Part shown: piece by piece, positions 8,677-17,042 of the stretch
Layout: each line of letters begins with the position of its first letter
Numbering within the stretch: position 1 is the first letter of the stretch
Source of the DNA: JAGZHZ01 sp963929865
Lineage (GTDB): Bacteria > Bacillota > Clostridia > Lachnospirales > Lachnospiraceae
NCBI GenBank assembly: GCA_963929865.1
Contig: CAWVKK010000065.1
Location: forward strand, 124,001 to 188,000
Direction: 5' to 3'
DNA length: 64,000 nt
Made by a program: the position numbers and the translations under genes
Notes under the pieces: model-generated
Told to the model about the DNA's origin: nothing
The model's database searches: none
The model's input: the letters and a program-made list of their open reading frames with translations, nothing else

Positions 8677-10398
8677 TCACATTGTCTGTGAAAGTCTGAT
8701 TTCTGCGATTGCTCCGCCGTGTTCTCCATTGCGGAAAGAAATCTGTGCGTCTTCCCCGTACAGAATCAAAAGCCGGCTTCTGACATTTTTGATTCCAATT
8801 CGTTTCTTTTCTTCCCGTATGACCTGCTTTCCCTCATTGAGCGCTTTTAGAATCTCCTCATCAAATCCATCCCCGTTGTCTCTGATTCGGATCTGTAAAA
8901 TATTGTTCTCTTTTTGGGCTTCTATCTCGATTTTCAGCGTTTCTTCTTCAGATTCCCCGTATTTGATGCTGTTCTCCACAAAAGGCTGGATAATCATAAT
9001 CGGAATTCTCTCTCTCATAAGTTCAGGCGGGATTTTAGTCTCGATTTCAATCTTGCTCATGTTCGCCGTCCTCAGCTGCTGAAGATGCAGATAATTCTGA
9101 ATAAATTCTATCTCCTCCTCCAGGAACACCCAGCTTTCTCCGTAAAGCGTATAGCGGAAATGTTTTACGAGGGATAACGTCATGTTTTTTACCATCTCCA
9201 TATTGTTTAGTCTGGCATAGTTATATACAACATTCATCGCATTGATAAAAAAATGAGGGTTTGTCTGGATCTGCAGAAAGTCGAGCTGCGCTTTCTGCTT
9301 TTGTATTTTTTCCTCGTAAACCTTAATCTTGAGATGTTTGATTTCTTTTAGCATCTTGTTAAAGCTGATGTTCAAAATTCCAAATTCCTTTGTGTAGCTC
9401 TCCTCCGGCAGCGCAACGTCCAGATCTCCTCCCTCCGCTTTCTCCATCACATTGACCACTCTCTCCAGAGGAGCCGCGATCTCTTTTTTGGAATAGCGCA
9501 GAAACTGCCACAGCAAAACGATCGAGATTCCAACCGTCGCAACCGCGCCGTACAAAAACAGCCCTGCTCCTTTTTGAATATTTTTGTCCAGAATCATCGC
9601 GGCAAAAATATAATCCCCCTGCTCGAGCGGCTCTGCGATTATCAGGTAGCGGTTGTCTGATCCTGTCAGATAATACTCTGATAAATCATCTCTCCATTCA
9701 ATCTCCTCGCTGTGATACCGCTCATCTGCTGTCAGCGGCGTTTTATCGCTTGTCAAAAGCAGGACATTCTCCGCATTTTCAATCGGAATCGTGATCACTT
9801 TTTCCAGCATCTGCTCTACGTTGCTCCAGCTGCCATAGTAGACGCCGTGCGTGTGATAAATCCGTATCACGTAATAGTCGGATCCGATTTTTGCGCTGAA
9901 CCATTTTGCCACGATTTGCTTTTGCAGCTCCTCATTTTCTTCAATCATCCGTTTGATCTGCCGCTCCATTTCATCCAGCTCCCGGATTGTGCTGACCTTA
10001 GCCGCCTCTTTCATATAGATATCATAGGAAGGTTCATACACGAAGATCCCGTCTATCACTCCGTCATAGAAAGAAAATCCGTCCTGAAACTCATTTTTAA
10101 TCTGATATGCCGCAAGCATTTTCTCGTCATAGTCTCTTGCCGCCCCCAGCTGTTTCATCGCCAGACTGTCTCCTAAGCTGATCAGATAATTTTTGATTCC
10201 AGCCAGGTTTCGGTCGATCTTTTCCGCGTAGAGTTTTACCGTATTCTCGTCTGACGACGCGACCTGCCTGCGCAGAAGATACGTCGCATAGGCGCTGCTC
10301 CCTATGAGAAATAAAATAATCGGCACAATAAAAAAAACAGCATATACTATCAGACGATCCTTGATTAAATGCTGCCTGTTTCTAGGATATCGTTTCAT
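8677..10398 (-). CDS. YesM-type sensor histidine kinase
   Basis: A 573-residue membrane kinase. TM1 at about 16-42, a roughly 230-residue extracytoplasmic sensor domain, TM2 at about 278-300, a HAMP-like linker, and the His_kinase motif QTNPHFFINAMN with phosphoacceptor His382. A C-terminal HATPase carries ENSIKYG (N box) and DNGDGF (G box). It is the promoter-proximal gene of a three-gene set with the YesN-type regulator and the solute-binding protein, behind an unusual leader. Confidence 0.92.
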   Translation of the reverse strand: MKRYPRNRQHLIKDRLIVYAVFFIVPIILFLIGSSAYATYLLRRQVASSDENTVKLYAEKIDRNLAGIKNYLISLGDSLAMKQLGAARDYDEKMLAAYQIKNEFQDGFSFYDGVIDGIFVYEPSYDIYMKEAAKVSTIRELDEMERQIKRMIEENEELQKQIVAKWFSAKIGSDYYVIRIYHTHGVYYGSWSNVEQMLEKVITIPIENAENVLLLTSDKTPLTADERYHSEEIEWRDDLSEYYLTGSDNRYLIIAEPLEQGDYIFAAMILDKNIQKGAGLFLYGAVATVGISIVLLWQFLRYSKKEIAAPLERVVNVMEKAEGGDLDVALPEESYTKEFGILNISFNKMLKEIKHLKIKVYEEKIQKQKAQLDFLQIQTNPHFFINAMNVVYNYARLNNMEMVKNMTLSLVKHFRYTLYGESWVFLEEEIEFIQNYLHLQQLRTANMSKIEIETKIPPELMRERIPIMIIQPFVENSIKYGESEEETLKIEIEAQKENNILQIRIRDNGDGFDEEILKALNEGKQVIREEKKRIGIKNVRSRLLILYGEDAQISFRNGEHGGAIAEIRLSQTM

Positions 10399-10433
10399 TT
10401 ATCCATCCCCCTTGTCTCTCTTCCGATCCATTT

Positions 10434-10463
10434 AAAAAAGCGGCATCCTGCCTTTCCGCCGCT
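10434..10463 (-). terminator. terminator/attenuator hairpin in the kinase leader
   Basis: Read on the minus strand, AGCGGC (10463-10458) pairs with GCCGCT (10444-10439) and is followed by six T. It ends only 36 bp before the kinase start codon, downstream of the candidate promoter at 10568-10596, so a transcript of the sensor operon must pass it. An upstream AGCGGT at 10549-10554 could pair with the 3' arm as an alternative. Attenuation is inferred. Confidence 0.55.
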
Positions 10464-10514
10464 GTACTGTTCTCTATCCGATCAAAATCCCCCCAGATTC
10501 TTTAGATCAGTCAA

Positions 10515-10625
10515 AAAAAGATGTCTCAGAACTCCTCCGCCTTTTTATACCGCTCTTTTCCTTTTTTATTTTATCCGTATCCAAGACCAGATGCAAGCGG
10601 TTTCTTTTTTCTGAGACATCTTTTT
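10515..10625 (-). terminator. 17-bp inverted repeat forming a long-loop terminator
   Basis: Perfect 17-nt arms lie at 10515-10531 and 10609-10625, with 77 nt between them. On the minus strand the stem ends in a seven-T run (10513-10519), as in an intrinsic terminator for sir2-like transcripts, but with an exceptionally long loop. The loop contains a sigma-A-like promoter for the downstream kinase operon and the AGCGGT element. Confidence 0.6.
10568..10596 (-). promoter_or_regulatory. sigma-A promoter of the sensor operon, inside the inverted-repeat loop
   Basis: TTGCAT (10591-10596), 17-bp spacer, TAAAAT (10568-10573). The predicted start near 10561 leaves a leader of about 160 nt before the kinase. 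Transcripts starting here lack the 5' arm of the 17-bp repeat and so would not form that hairpin. Confidence 0.6.
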
Positions 10626-10688
10626 CGATTCTATCTTTTCATTCTTTCTATCTTCTGTCTTTTTTCGGCATTGACGCCGTTGTGCCTT

Positions 10689-11423
10689 CTATTCGTATCC
10701 CAGCTGGGAAAGGATGTTTTTAGGCTGGTCAAGGATAACCAGATCGGCTTTTTCATCCGAATGGTGCGGATTTTGATGGATCACTGCCAGATATTTCCCG
10801 TTGAAGTACCGAATATAGGTTCCATAAACCTCAGACTGCAGATTGGTTCCCAGCACCAGCAGCACTTCTGCTCTCTCGATCTCCATCGTGGTCTCGCACA
10901 CCAGCCTGCTGTCTACCGTCTCTCCGTACAGAGATACCTGAGGCCGTACAATCCCGCCGCACTGCTCGCAGACGGGAATCCCTTTGGCGTCTCTTACATA
11001 TTCCATCGGGTATTCTTTTCCGCAGCGCAGACATTTATTTTTATAGATACTGCCCCTCAGATTAATTACCCGGCTGCACCCGGATCTTTGAGACTGTTCA
11101 TACATATTTGTCGTGATGACGCACTGGAGCTTTTTCGCTCTCTCCATCGCCGCCAGCACTTTTCCGGACTGCGTCAGAATCGGTATCTGCGTCAGGATCT
11201 CATTTTTGTAAAATTCAAAAAATTTTTCCGGGCGCGCTGAAAAATATGCGCTCGAAAACAGCTGCTCGGGAGAATCTTTGTACTTTCTCTCGATCTCATA
11301 GGCGCGGTCCTGATTTTTCATCCCGATAATCCCGGCTTCCTCTGTCATCTCCGGTCCGCACAGAACGACGGTATATCTGCTTTCATCCAGAATTCTTTTG
11401 AGCATGCTTATCTTTTTCTCCAT
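10689..11423 (-). CDS. Sir2-family protein lacking the catalytic histidine
   Basis: A 244-residue homologue of NAD-dependent deacylases. The zinc ribbon is intact (Cys131, Cys134, Cys152, Cys155). The usual His-Gly-Ser motif after the Rossmann core reads NLRGSIY, so Arg123 (AGG codon, checked in the DNA) stands where the catalytic His is expected. The canonical GAGIS..GIPDFR loop reads CGPEMTEEAGIIG, and TQNID reads TTNMY. The fold appears intact and there is no frameshift, so it looks like a maintained but possibly non-deacetylating protein. Good AGGGAGG ribosome-binding site; monocistronic. Confidence 0.85.
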   Translation of the reverse strand: MEKKISMLKRILDESRYTVVLCGPEMTEEAGIIGMKNQDRAYEIERKYKDSPEQLFSSAYFSARPEKFFEFYKNEILTQIPILTQSGKVLAAMERAKKLQCVITTNMYEQSQRSGCSRVINLRGSIYKNKCLRCGKEYPMEYVRDAKGIPVCEQCGGIVRPQVSLYGETVDSRLVCETTMEIERAEVLLVLGTNLQSEVYGTYIRYFNGKYLAVIHQNPHHSDEKADLVILDQPKNILSQLGYE

Positions 11424-11668
11424 AACTCAAGCCTCCCTTTTATTTTTGACAAAATATATAATTTTTTTCATTTTTATTTTATTTTTTCGTCATTAAATAG
11501 AATGATTATCTCTATTATACATGGTTGTCTGTAATTATGCTATCTTTTTTTTGATTTTTTCTATATTTTTTTACTATTTTTCATAACTTCCCGTTTCAGC
11601 GTCCCTGGAACCTTTTTTTGGAGGCGTCATATTGATACTATATATCCTTTCAGATTGGAGTCTAACCA
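11424..11668. other. AT-rich divergent intergenic region
   Basis: This separates the divergent Sir2-like and permease genes. It is T-rich on the plus strand with several poor -10-like hexamers, none with a convincing -35 partner. I see no ORF, tRNA or riboswitch-like structure here. Confidence 0.5.
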
Positions 11669-13042
11669 GTGCAGGAACTTGTCACCTTATCTTCTCTCCA
11701 CTATCTTTACCTGCTCGGCGTCGTAATCATTCTCATCGTCATGATCGCACGCGAGGACACCCCGATGATCTGCATCGGCTTTGTGTTTCTCCTTGGCTTT
11801 GTCGGAAAGGGAAGCATTCTGGGCGGTGTCGAGACGGTCTTTTCTTCCATTTTATACGCAGCAGGAGAATTTATGGAGATTATCGCTACCATCGCGCTTG
11901 TGACCGCTTTTTCAAAATGTCTTGTCGAACTTGGAAGCGATTATCTTTTGATGGCTCCGATGTCGCATATCATGAAAAAGCCGTCTGCCGCCTGGTGGAT
12001 TTTGGGCATTACCATGTTTCTCTTTTCTCTTTTTTTGTGGCCTTCCCCGGCTGTCGCCCTGGTCGGCGCAATTATGCTGCCCTTCGCTCTCAGGACTGGT
12101 CTAAAGCCTCTTGCCGCGGCAATGGCGATGAATCTGTTCGGTCATGGGTTTGCCTTAAGCTATGATTTTGTGATTCAAGGCGCCCCTGCGATCTCATCCT
12201 CCGCTGCCGGGATTTCCATTTCCGATTTTTTCAGCGAGGGGCGTCCCATTTTTCTTGTCATGGGCGTTGTAACGATTGCCTCCGCCTTTTTGTTGAACAG
12301 AAAACAGCTGTCTCTTCCGGCAGATCTTGTGCCGGAGACGGGGACGTTTTCCTCCAGACCCGTCCGTTTTTCAAAGGCTGCCATTTTTCTTGCCGTCCTC
12401 ACGCCTGTCGCCTTTCTCGCCGACATCGCCGTCATGATCCTGTTTGATGTAAGCGGAACCGGCGCGACGAGCATCGTCTCCGGGACTGCTCTGCTTCTGA
12501 TGTGCGCCGGGGCCTTGTGCGGTTTTCAGAAAAAGTCGCTCTCTAAAGTTACTCTCTATATCACGGAGGGTTTCTCGTTTGCGATCCGTATTTTCGCCCC
12601 TGTTATCATGATCGGCGCCTTCTTTTTTCTCGGCGGAAGCGGCATTTCCGAAATCATGGGAGAACAATTTCAAAGCGGTCTCTTAAACGATTGGGCTGTC
12701 TGGCTGGCAGAACACGCGCCTCTTAACCGTTATGCCGCCGCTGTGATGGAAGTCGCCGCCGGCGTGCTGACCGGCATGGACGGCTCCGGCTTTTCCGGTC
12801 TTCCTCTTACCGGTTCTCTCGCGCAGACCTTTGGATACGCTGTCCACGCCTCCGTTCCGGTCCTCGCCGCTCTTGGGCAGGTTGCCACTATCTTTGTCGG
12901 CGGCGGCACGCTCGTCCCATGGGGTCTCATTCCGGTCGCCGCTGTCTGTAACGTCAGTCCGATGGAACTTGTCAGAAAAAATCTGCTGCCTGTCTGCATC
13001 GGACTTTTCGTGACCTTTGTGACTGCCTGCCTTCTCCTCTAG
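11669..13042 (+). CDS. polytopic inner-membrane permease, substrate unknown
   Basis: A 457-residue, very hydrophobic protein with about 11-12 predicted membrane segments. A central WPSPAVALVGAIMLP segment and a repeat-like C-terminal half with GMDGSGFSGLPL and GGGTLVPWG recall ion-transporter-superfamily permeases, but I cannot assign a family firmly. The start is GTG at 11669 with GGAG eight bases upstream. It lies 84 bp upstream of the AsnB-like gene on the same strand, so the two may be cotranscribed and functionally linked. Confidence 0.75.
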   Translation: MQELVTLSSLHYLYLLGVVIILIVMIAREDTPMICIGFVFLLGFVGKGSILGGVETVFSSILYAAGEFMEIIATIALVTAFSKCLVELGSDYLLMAPMSHIMKKPSAAWWILGITMFLFSLFLWPSPAVALVGAIMLPFALRTGLKPLAAAMAMNLFGHGFALSYDFVIQGAPAISSSAAGISISDFFSEGRPIFLVMGVVTIASAFLLNRKQLSLPADLVPETGTFSSRPVRFSKAAIFLAVLTPVAFLADIAVMILFDVSGTGATSIVSGTALLLMCAGALCGFQKKSLSKVTLYITEGFSFAIRIFAPVIMIGAFFFLGGSGISEIMGEQFQSGLLNDWAVWLAEHAPLNRYAAAVMEVAAGVLTGMDGSGFSGLPLTGSLAQTFGYAVHASVPVLAALGQVATIFVGGGTLVPWGLIPVAAVCNVSPMELVRKNLLPVCIGLFVTFVTACLLL

Positions 13043-13126
13043 GTCTTCCTAAGACATCTTTTGACGGCGGCTTTCATAAAAATACAGCAGACTATAATGT
13101 GTAAAATTAAAGAAAGGAAGATGCCG

Positions 13127-14959
13127 ATGAGCAGTATTTCCGGATTTTTTCATCCCACCCAAAACTTTCAGGAAAAAGGCGGTCTTTACCGCCGCGTTCT
13201 GGAGAACATGAACGATGTGCAAAAGCACACAGACTGTGCAGACGCTTACGTTTATCTTGACGTACACTGCGGTCTTGCCTGCTGTCAGTGCCGCAGCGCT
13301 TCTTCTCAGCCGTATTTTCACCGCAGAGACGGCAGGCTGTACGCAATTCTTCTGGACGGCGTTCTCTTCAATGCCGAGGAAATCCGGCAGGATCTGTCTG
13401 TCTGGAATCTGTCGGTCGCACATGCCGAAGACTGCGAGCTGATTTTGAAATCATTTCTGCAGTACGGACCTGATTTTGCATTCCGTCTAAACGGAGTTTT
13501 TTCCTTCGCCATCTTTGATTTTTCGGAAAAGGAGTGGTATCTGTACCGTGATTTTTTTGGCACAAAGCCTCTTTTTTATACGGATTCTCCGGATCATGCC
13601 ACCGTATTTTCGTCAGAAATCAAAGGTCTGTTCTGCTATCCGGGCGTGACGCCAAAGCTCAGCGGCGAGAGCTTAAATGAAATTTTCAGCTTAGGTCCCG
13701 CAAGAACGCCCGGCAGCGGCGTGTTTGACGGCGTTTTTGAAGTTCCGCCTGCCCACTTTCTCATTGCCGGACCGTCTGGAAAGCAGTTGAGACGTTACTG
13801 GACCCTGCCGTGCCGTCCCCACGAGGACGACGAACAGACTACCGTAGAAAAGACGGCTTTCCTCATCCAGGACGCCGTAAAACGGCAGATGAGGGGCGAC
13901 TCTCCCATCTGCGCCTTTCTCTCAGGCGGGGTAGACAGCAGCCTTGTCTGCGCCTTGGCTGCCCAGAGTCTGATGAAAAAAGGGGAGCGCCTCACAACCT
14001 TTTCCTTCGACTTTACAGAAAATGCAGCCTATTTTCAGTCGAATTCCTTTCAGCCTTCTCTCGATCGCCCCTATGTGGAGCAGATGGTTTCTTTTCTCCA
14101 TTCCGACCATCATTACCTGGAATGTCCGCAGGATATGCTTGTGCAAAAGCTCTCAGACTCTGTCCGCGCGCACGACCTGCCCGCCATGGCAGATATCGAC
14201 GCTTCTCTTTTGTATTTCTGTTCGCTTGTCAGCCGTACCCATACCATCGCTCTGACAGGTGAATGCGCCGACGAAATTTTCGGCGGTTACCCCTGGTTTC
14301 ACAGAAAAGAATATGAAAATGCCGACACCTTTCCGTGGACCATGGATCTAAAGCCGCGCCAGCTTCTGCTCAGGGACGATTTTGCGGAATCGCTCCACAT
14401 GGAGTCGTATGTGCGCAGGGCATATGAGGCTTCTCTCTCTCAGATACCTGACGCCCCGGGTCTGTCCAAAGAGCAGATCCGCCAGCGCCGGATTTCCTGG
14501 CTGAACCTCTCTTGGTTTATGCAGACGCTTCTCAACCGTATGGACCGCGCCGCCAGATATTCCGATCTCGACGCCCGCGTCCCCTTTGCTGACCGCAGAA
14601 TCGTAGAGTATGTGTTCTGTGTTCCGTGGGAGATGAAGGCAAAAGACGGAGTTGTCAAGCGGCTGCTGCGCGAGGCGGGAAGAGGGCTGATTCCGGAGGA
14701 GATTTTATTTCGCAGGAAATCGCCTTACCCCAAAACCTACCACCCTGAATATGAGCGCCTGTTAAAGAAGAAGATGGAGCGTATCCTCGAGGATTCCTCT
14801 TCTCCCGTTCTGGCTTTTCTCGATCCTGTCAAGGTCAGAGCCTTTCTCCGCGCTCCGTCTGACTGCGGCAGCCCCTGGTATGGGCAGCTTATGGCCGGTC
14901 CTCAGATGATCGCCTACCTGATCCAGGTCGACGAATGGATGAGAATGTTTTCCCTCTGA
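13127..14959 (+). CDS. asparagine synthetase-like protein without the Cys nucleophile
   Basis: A 610-residue homologue of glutamine-hydrolysing AsnB. The C-terminal synthetase domain is intact, with pyrophosphate loop SGGVDSS at 266-272 and GECADEIFGGYPWF. The N-terminal Ntn glutaminase domain is degenerate. The protein starts MSSISGFFHP where family members start Met-Cys, the HRRL motif is replaced by ACCQCRS, and the NGEIYN region reads DGVLFN. The ATG at 13127 fits the AAAGGA site (8 nt); the ATG at 13121 is too close. It may use free ammonia or another amine; beta-lactam synthetase shows that such domains can be repurposed. Confidence 0.85.
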   Translation: MSSISGFFHPTQNFQEKGGLYRRVLENMNDVQKHTDCADAYVYLDVHCGLACCQCRSASSQPYFHRRDGRLYAILLDGVLFNAEEIRQDLSVWNLSVAHAEDCELILKSFLQYGPDFAFRLNGVFSFAIFDFSEKEWYLYRDFFGTKPLFYTDSPDHATVFSSEIKGLFCYPGVTPKLSGESLNEIFSLGPARTPGSGVFDGVFEVPPAHFLIAGPSGKQLRRYWTLPCRPHEDDEQTTVEKTAFLIQDAVKRQMRGDSPICAFLSGGVDSSLVCALAAQSLMKKGERLTTFSFDFTENAAYFQSNSFQPSLDRPYVEQMVSFLHSDHHYLECPQDMLVQKLSDSVRAHDLPAMADIDASLLYFCSLVSRTHTIALTGECADEIFGGYPWFHRKEYENADTFPWTMDLKPRQLLLRDDFAESLHMESYVRRAYEASLSQIPDAPGLSKEQIRQRRISWLNLSWFMQTLLNRMDRAARYSDLDARVPFADRRIVEYVFCVPWEMKAKDGVVKRLLREAGRGLIPEEILFRRKSPYPKTYHPEYERLLKKKMERILEDSSSPVLAFLDPVKVRAFLRAPSDCGSPWYGQLMAGPQMIAYLIQVDEWMRMFSL

Positions 14960-14973
14960 AGCGAATACCGGTC

Positions 14974-15018
14974 AAAAAAAAGACCTTCCGGGCTGGAGCG
15001 TTCCAGTCTGAAAGGTCT
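14974..15018 (-). terminator. intrinsic terminator of gpmI
   Basis: A 17-bp stem with one mismatch (arms 14981-14997 and 15002-15018) and loop GCGT. On the minus strand it is followed by a T-run at 14974-14980. It lies between the convergent AsnB-like gene and gpmI. Confidence 0.88.
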
Positions 15019-15030
15019 TCAAAAAGCTTT

Positions 15031-16572
15031 TTATTTTTTGATCAGCAGAGATTTTCCCGTCATTTCCGCCGGCTGTTCCATTCCCATCATTTCAATCAGC
15101 GTCGGCGCAATATCGGCAAGGCATCCGCCCTCTCTCAGCGTATAGGCGGGGTCATAGTTTACGAGGATAAACGGAACTGGATTTGTCGTGTGCGCGGTAA
15201 ACGGCGCTCCGGTTTCATAGTCGATCAGCTGTTCTGCGTTTCCGTGGTCTGCGCAGATGAAGAGCTGTCCGTCCACTTCTCTGATCGCATCCACCACTCT
15301 TCCCACGCACTGGTCGACTGCCTCCACCGCTTTAACCGCGGCGTTTTCAATTCCTGTATGTCCTACCATATCCGGGTTCGCAAAGTTTGTGATGATCACG
15401 TCATATTTTCCGGATTTGATCGCCTCGACAAACCGGTCGCACACCTCATAGGCGCTCATCTCCGGTTTTAAGTCATACGTCGCTACCTTTGGAGATTTCA
15501 CCAGAATTCTGTCCTCCCCTTCATTCGGCTCTTCGACTCCGCCGTTGAAGAAGAACGTAACATGCGCATATTTCTCGGTCTCTGCAATTCTCGCCTGTTT
15601 CATATGGTGAGCGGCAAGGAATTCTCCAAACGTATTTGTGATGACTACCTTTTTAAATGCCACCTCTTTATTCGGAATCGTCACGTCGTACTCTGAGAAG
15701 CATACATATACGACGTTCAGACGTTTTTCTCTCTCAAATCCTGTAAAATCGTCGCTGCAGAACGCGCGTGTGATCTCTCTTGCGCGGTCCGGTCTGAAGT
15801 TGAAGAAAATAATGGAATCGTTGTCCTGGATCGTTGCGACCGGTTTTCCATCCTTTACCACAACTGTCGGAACAACAAACTCGTCTGTCTTATCCTCGGC
15901 ATAGGAGTTTTCCACCGCTTCTACGCCGCTGTGCGCCGTCAGTCCTTTTCCTTCCACCATAGCTCTGTATGCAAGCTCCACGCGGTCCCAGCGATTGTCG
16001 CGGTCCATCGCGTAATAGCGTCCCATCACGGTTGCGATCTCTCCGACGCCGATCTCGCTCATCTTGTCGGTCAGCTCCTGGACAAAGTCCTTTCCGGAAG
16101 CCGGCGGTGTGTCACGCCCGTCTAAGAAGCAGTGAACATATACCTTTTTCACGCCTTCTCTTTTTGCCAGCTCCAGGAGAGCGTAAAGATGCGTGTTATG
16201 GCTGTGTACGCCTCCGTCTGAGAGCAGACCGTACAGGTGAAGCGCAGAGTCATGCTCTTTTACGTTGCGCACAGCGTCTAAGAGGACTTCATTTTTAAAG
16301 AAATCTCCGTCCTGAATCTCCTTTGTGATTCTGGTCAGCTCCTGGTACACGATCCGTCCTGCTCCCATATTCAGGTGACCCACCTCGGAATTTCCCATCT
16401 GTCCTTCCGGAAGACCTACCGCCATTCCGCTCGCATATCCTTTTACAAACGGGCATTCTGCCATCAGTTTATCCATAACCGGCGTGTTCGCTTCTGCCAC
16501 TGCGTTTCCCTGTTTCTTATCATTTAAACCATAGCCGTCCAAAATCATTAACACCGTTGGTCTTTTACTCAT
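15031..16572 (-). CDS. gpmI: 2,3-bisphosphoglycerate-independent phosphoglycerate mutase
   Basis: Interconverts 3- and 2-phosphoglycerate in glycolysis using two Mn ions and a phosphoserine intermediate. The 513-residue enzyme begins MSKRPTVLMILDGYG (metal ligand Asp12) and has nucleophile Ser62 in MGNSEVGHLNMG. C-terminal metal ligands lie in ICADHGNAEQ. The ORF is open to 16617, but MSKRP is the family start, with GGAG upstream. It has its own promoter and is separated from gap-pgk-tpiA by the Mrr-like gene. Confidence 0.97.
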   Translation of the reverse strand: MSKRPTVLMILDGYGLNDKKQGNAVAEANTPVMDKLMAECPFVKGYASGMAVGLPEGQMGNSEVGHLNMGAGRIVYQELTRITKEIQDGDFFKNEVLLDAVRNVKEHDSALHLYGLLSDGGVHSHNTHLYALLELAKREGVKKVYVHCFLDGRDTPPASGKDFVQELTDKMSEIGVGEIATVMGRYYAMDRDNRWDRVELAYRAMVEGKGLTAHSGVEAVENSYAEDKTDEFVVPTVVVKDGKPVATIQDNDSIIFFNFRPDRAREITRAFCSDDFTGFEREKRLNVVYVCFSEYDVTIPNKEVAFKKVVITNTFGEFLAAHHMKQARIAETEKYAHVTFFFNGGVEEPNEGEDRILVKSPKVATYDLKPEMSAYEVCDRFVEAIKSGKYDVIITNFANPDMVGHTGIENAAVKAVEAVDQCVGRVVDAIREVDGQLFICADHGNAEQLIDYETGAPFTAHTTNPVPFILVNYDPAYTLREGGCLADIAPTLIEMMGMEQPAEMTGKSLLIKK

Positions 16573-16623
16573 CGTTTTTTCATTCTCCTTTTTTTGAAAC
16601 GTTAATTTCTCCTTCAATTGTTG

Positions 16624-16652
16624 ATTCTACAATATTTTCCTAAAACTTGCAA
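16624..16652 (-). promoter_or_regulatory. sigma-A promoter of gpmI
   Basis: TTGCAA (16647-16652), 17-bp spacer, TAGAAT (16624-16629), about 50 bp upstream of the gpmI start codon. Confidence 0.75.
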
Positions 16653-16711
16653 GATCCTTTCGCCTATTTTCCCTCGCAAAAAAACCTTCGATTTTTGTCG
16701 GTTTCTTTTTC

Positions 16712-16740
16712 TTTACATTGTATTCCTTCTATTTTATCAT
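16712..16740 (+). promoter_or_regulatory. sigma-A promoter of the small coiled-coil ORF
   Basis: TTTACA (16712-16717), 17-bp spacer, TATCAT (16735-16740). The predicted start near 16747 is 26 nt before the ATG at 16773. Confidence 0.7.
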
Positions 16741-16772
16741 AACAGTGTATAAATAGAAAAAGGGGTATCGTT

Positions 16773-16931
16773 ATGGAGGATGAAATCGCAAAAGAAAAAT
16801 TATTGCAAAAGGAGGTTGAGCGCCTGGAAGCAGAAAACACATTGCTGCGGAAAATCATTCAGACAAAAAATCACACGATTGCTCAGATGATTGACCGCTT
16901 TATTCTGCCGCAGAATTCCAAGACCTCTTAA
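16773..16931 (+). CDS. 52-residue coiled-coil small protein
   Basis: A short ORF with its own promoter and AGGGG seven bases before ATG. The product is highly charged: residues 6-33 form a heptad pattern with hydrophobics at Leu10/11, Val15, Leu18, Leu24/25 and Ile28/29, with Asn22 in the core, like a short leucine zipper. A more hydrophobic tail (IAQMIDRFILPQ) follows. I recognise no family. It is divergent from gpmI and convergent with the Mrr-like gene. Promoter, ribosome-binding site and coding-like composition together support a real gene. Confidence 0.65.
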   Translation: MEDEIAKEKLLQKEVERLEAENTLLRKIIQTKNHTIAQMIDRFILPQNSKTS

Positions 16932-17042
16932 AGTTCCTGAGAATTTTCCGGCAGAATAAGAAAATGGCAGGGGCAGATACGGCAGAATATTCAGACGCTC
17001 TCCAGACACGCTGTATGGCGCCGTTTTGTTCCTGCCGTCTTT

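Noticed and set aside
13097..13126. An upstream ATG-TGT (Met-Cys) that would give the AsnB-like protein an N-terminal cysteine
   Set aside because: No ribosome-binding site precedes it, and the Cys would sit ten residues before the SISGFFHP segment where the family nucleophile belongs; the AAAGGA site serves the ATG at 13127.
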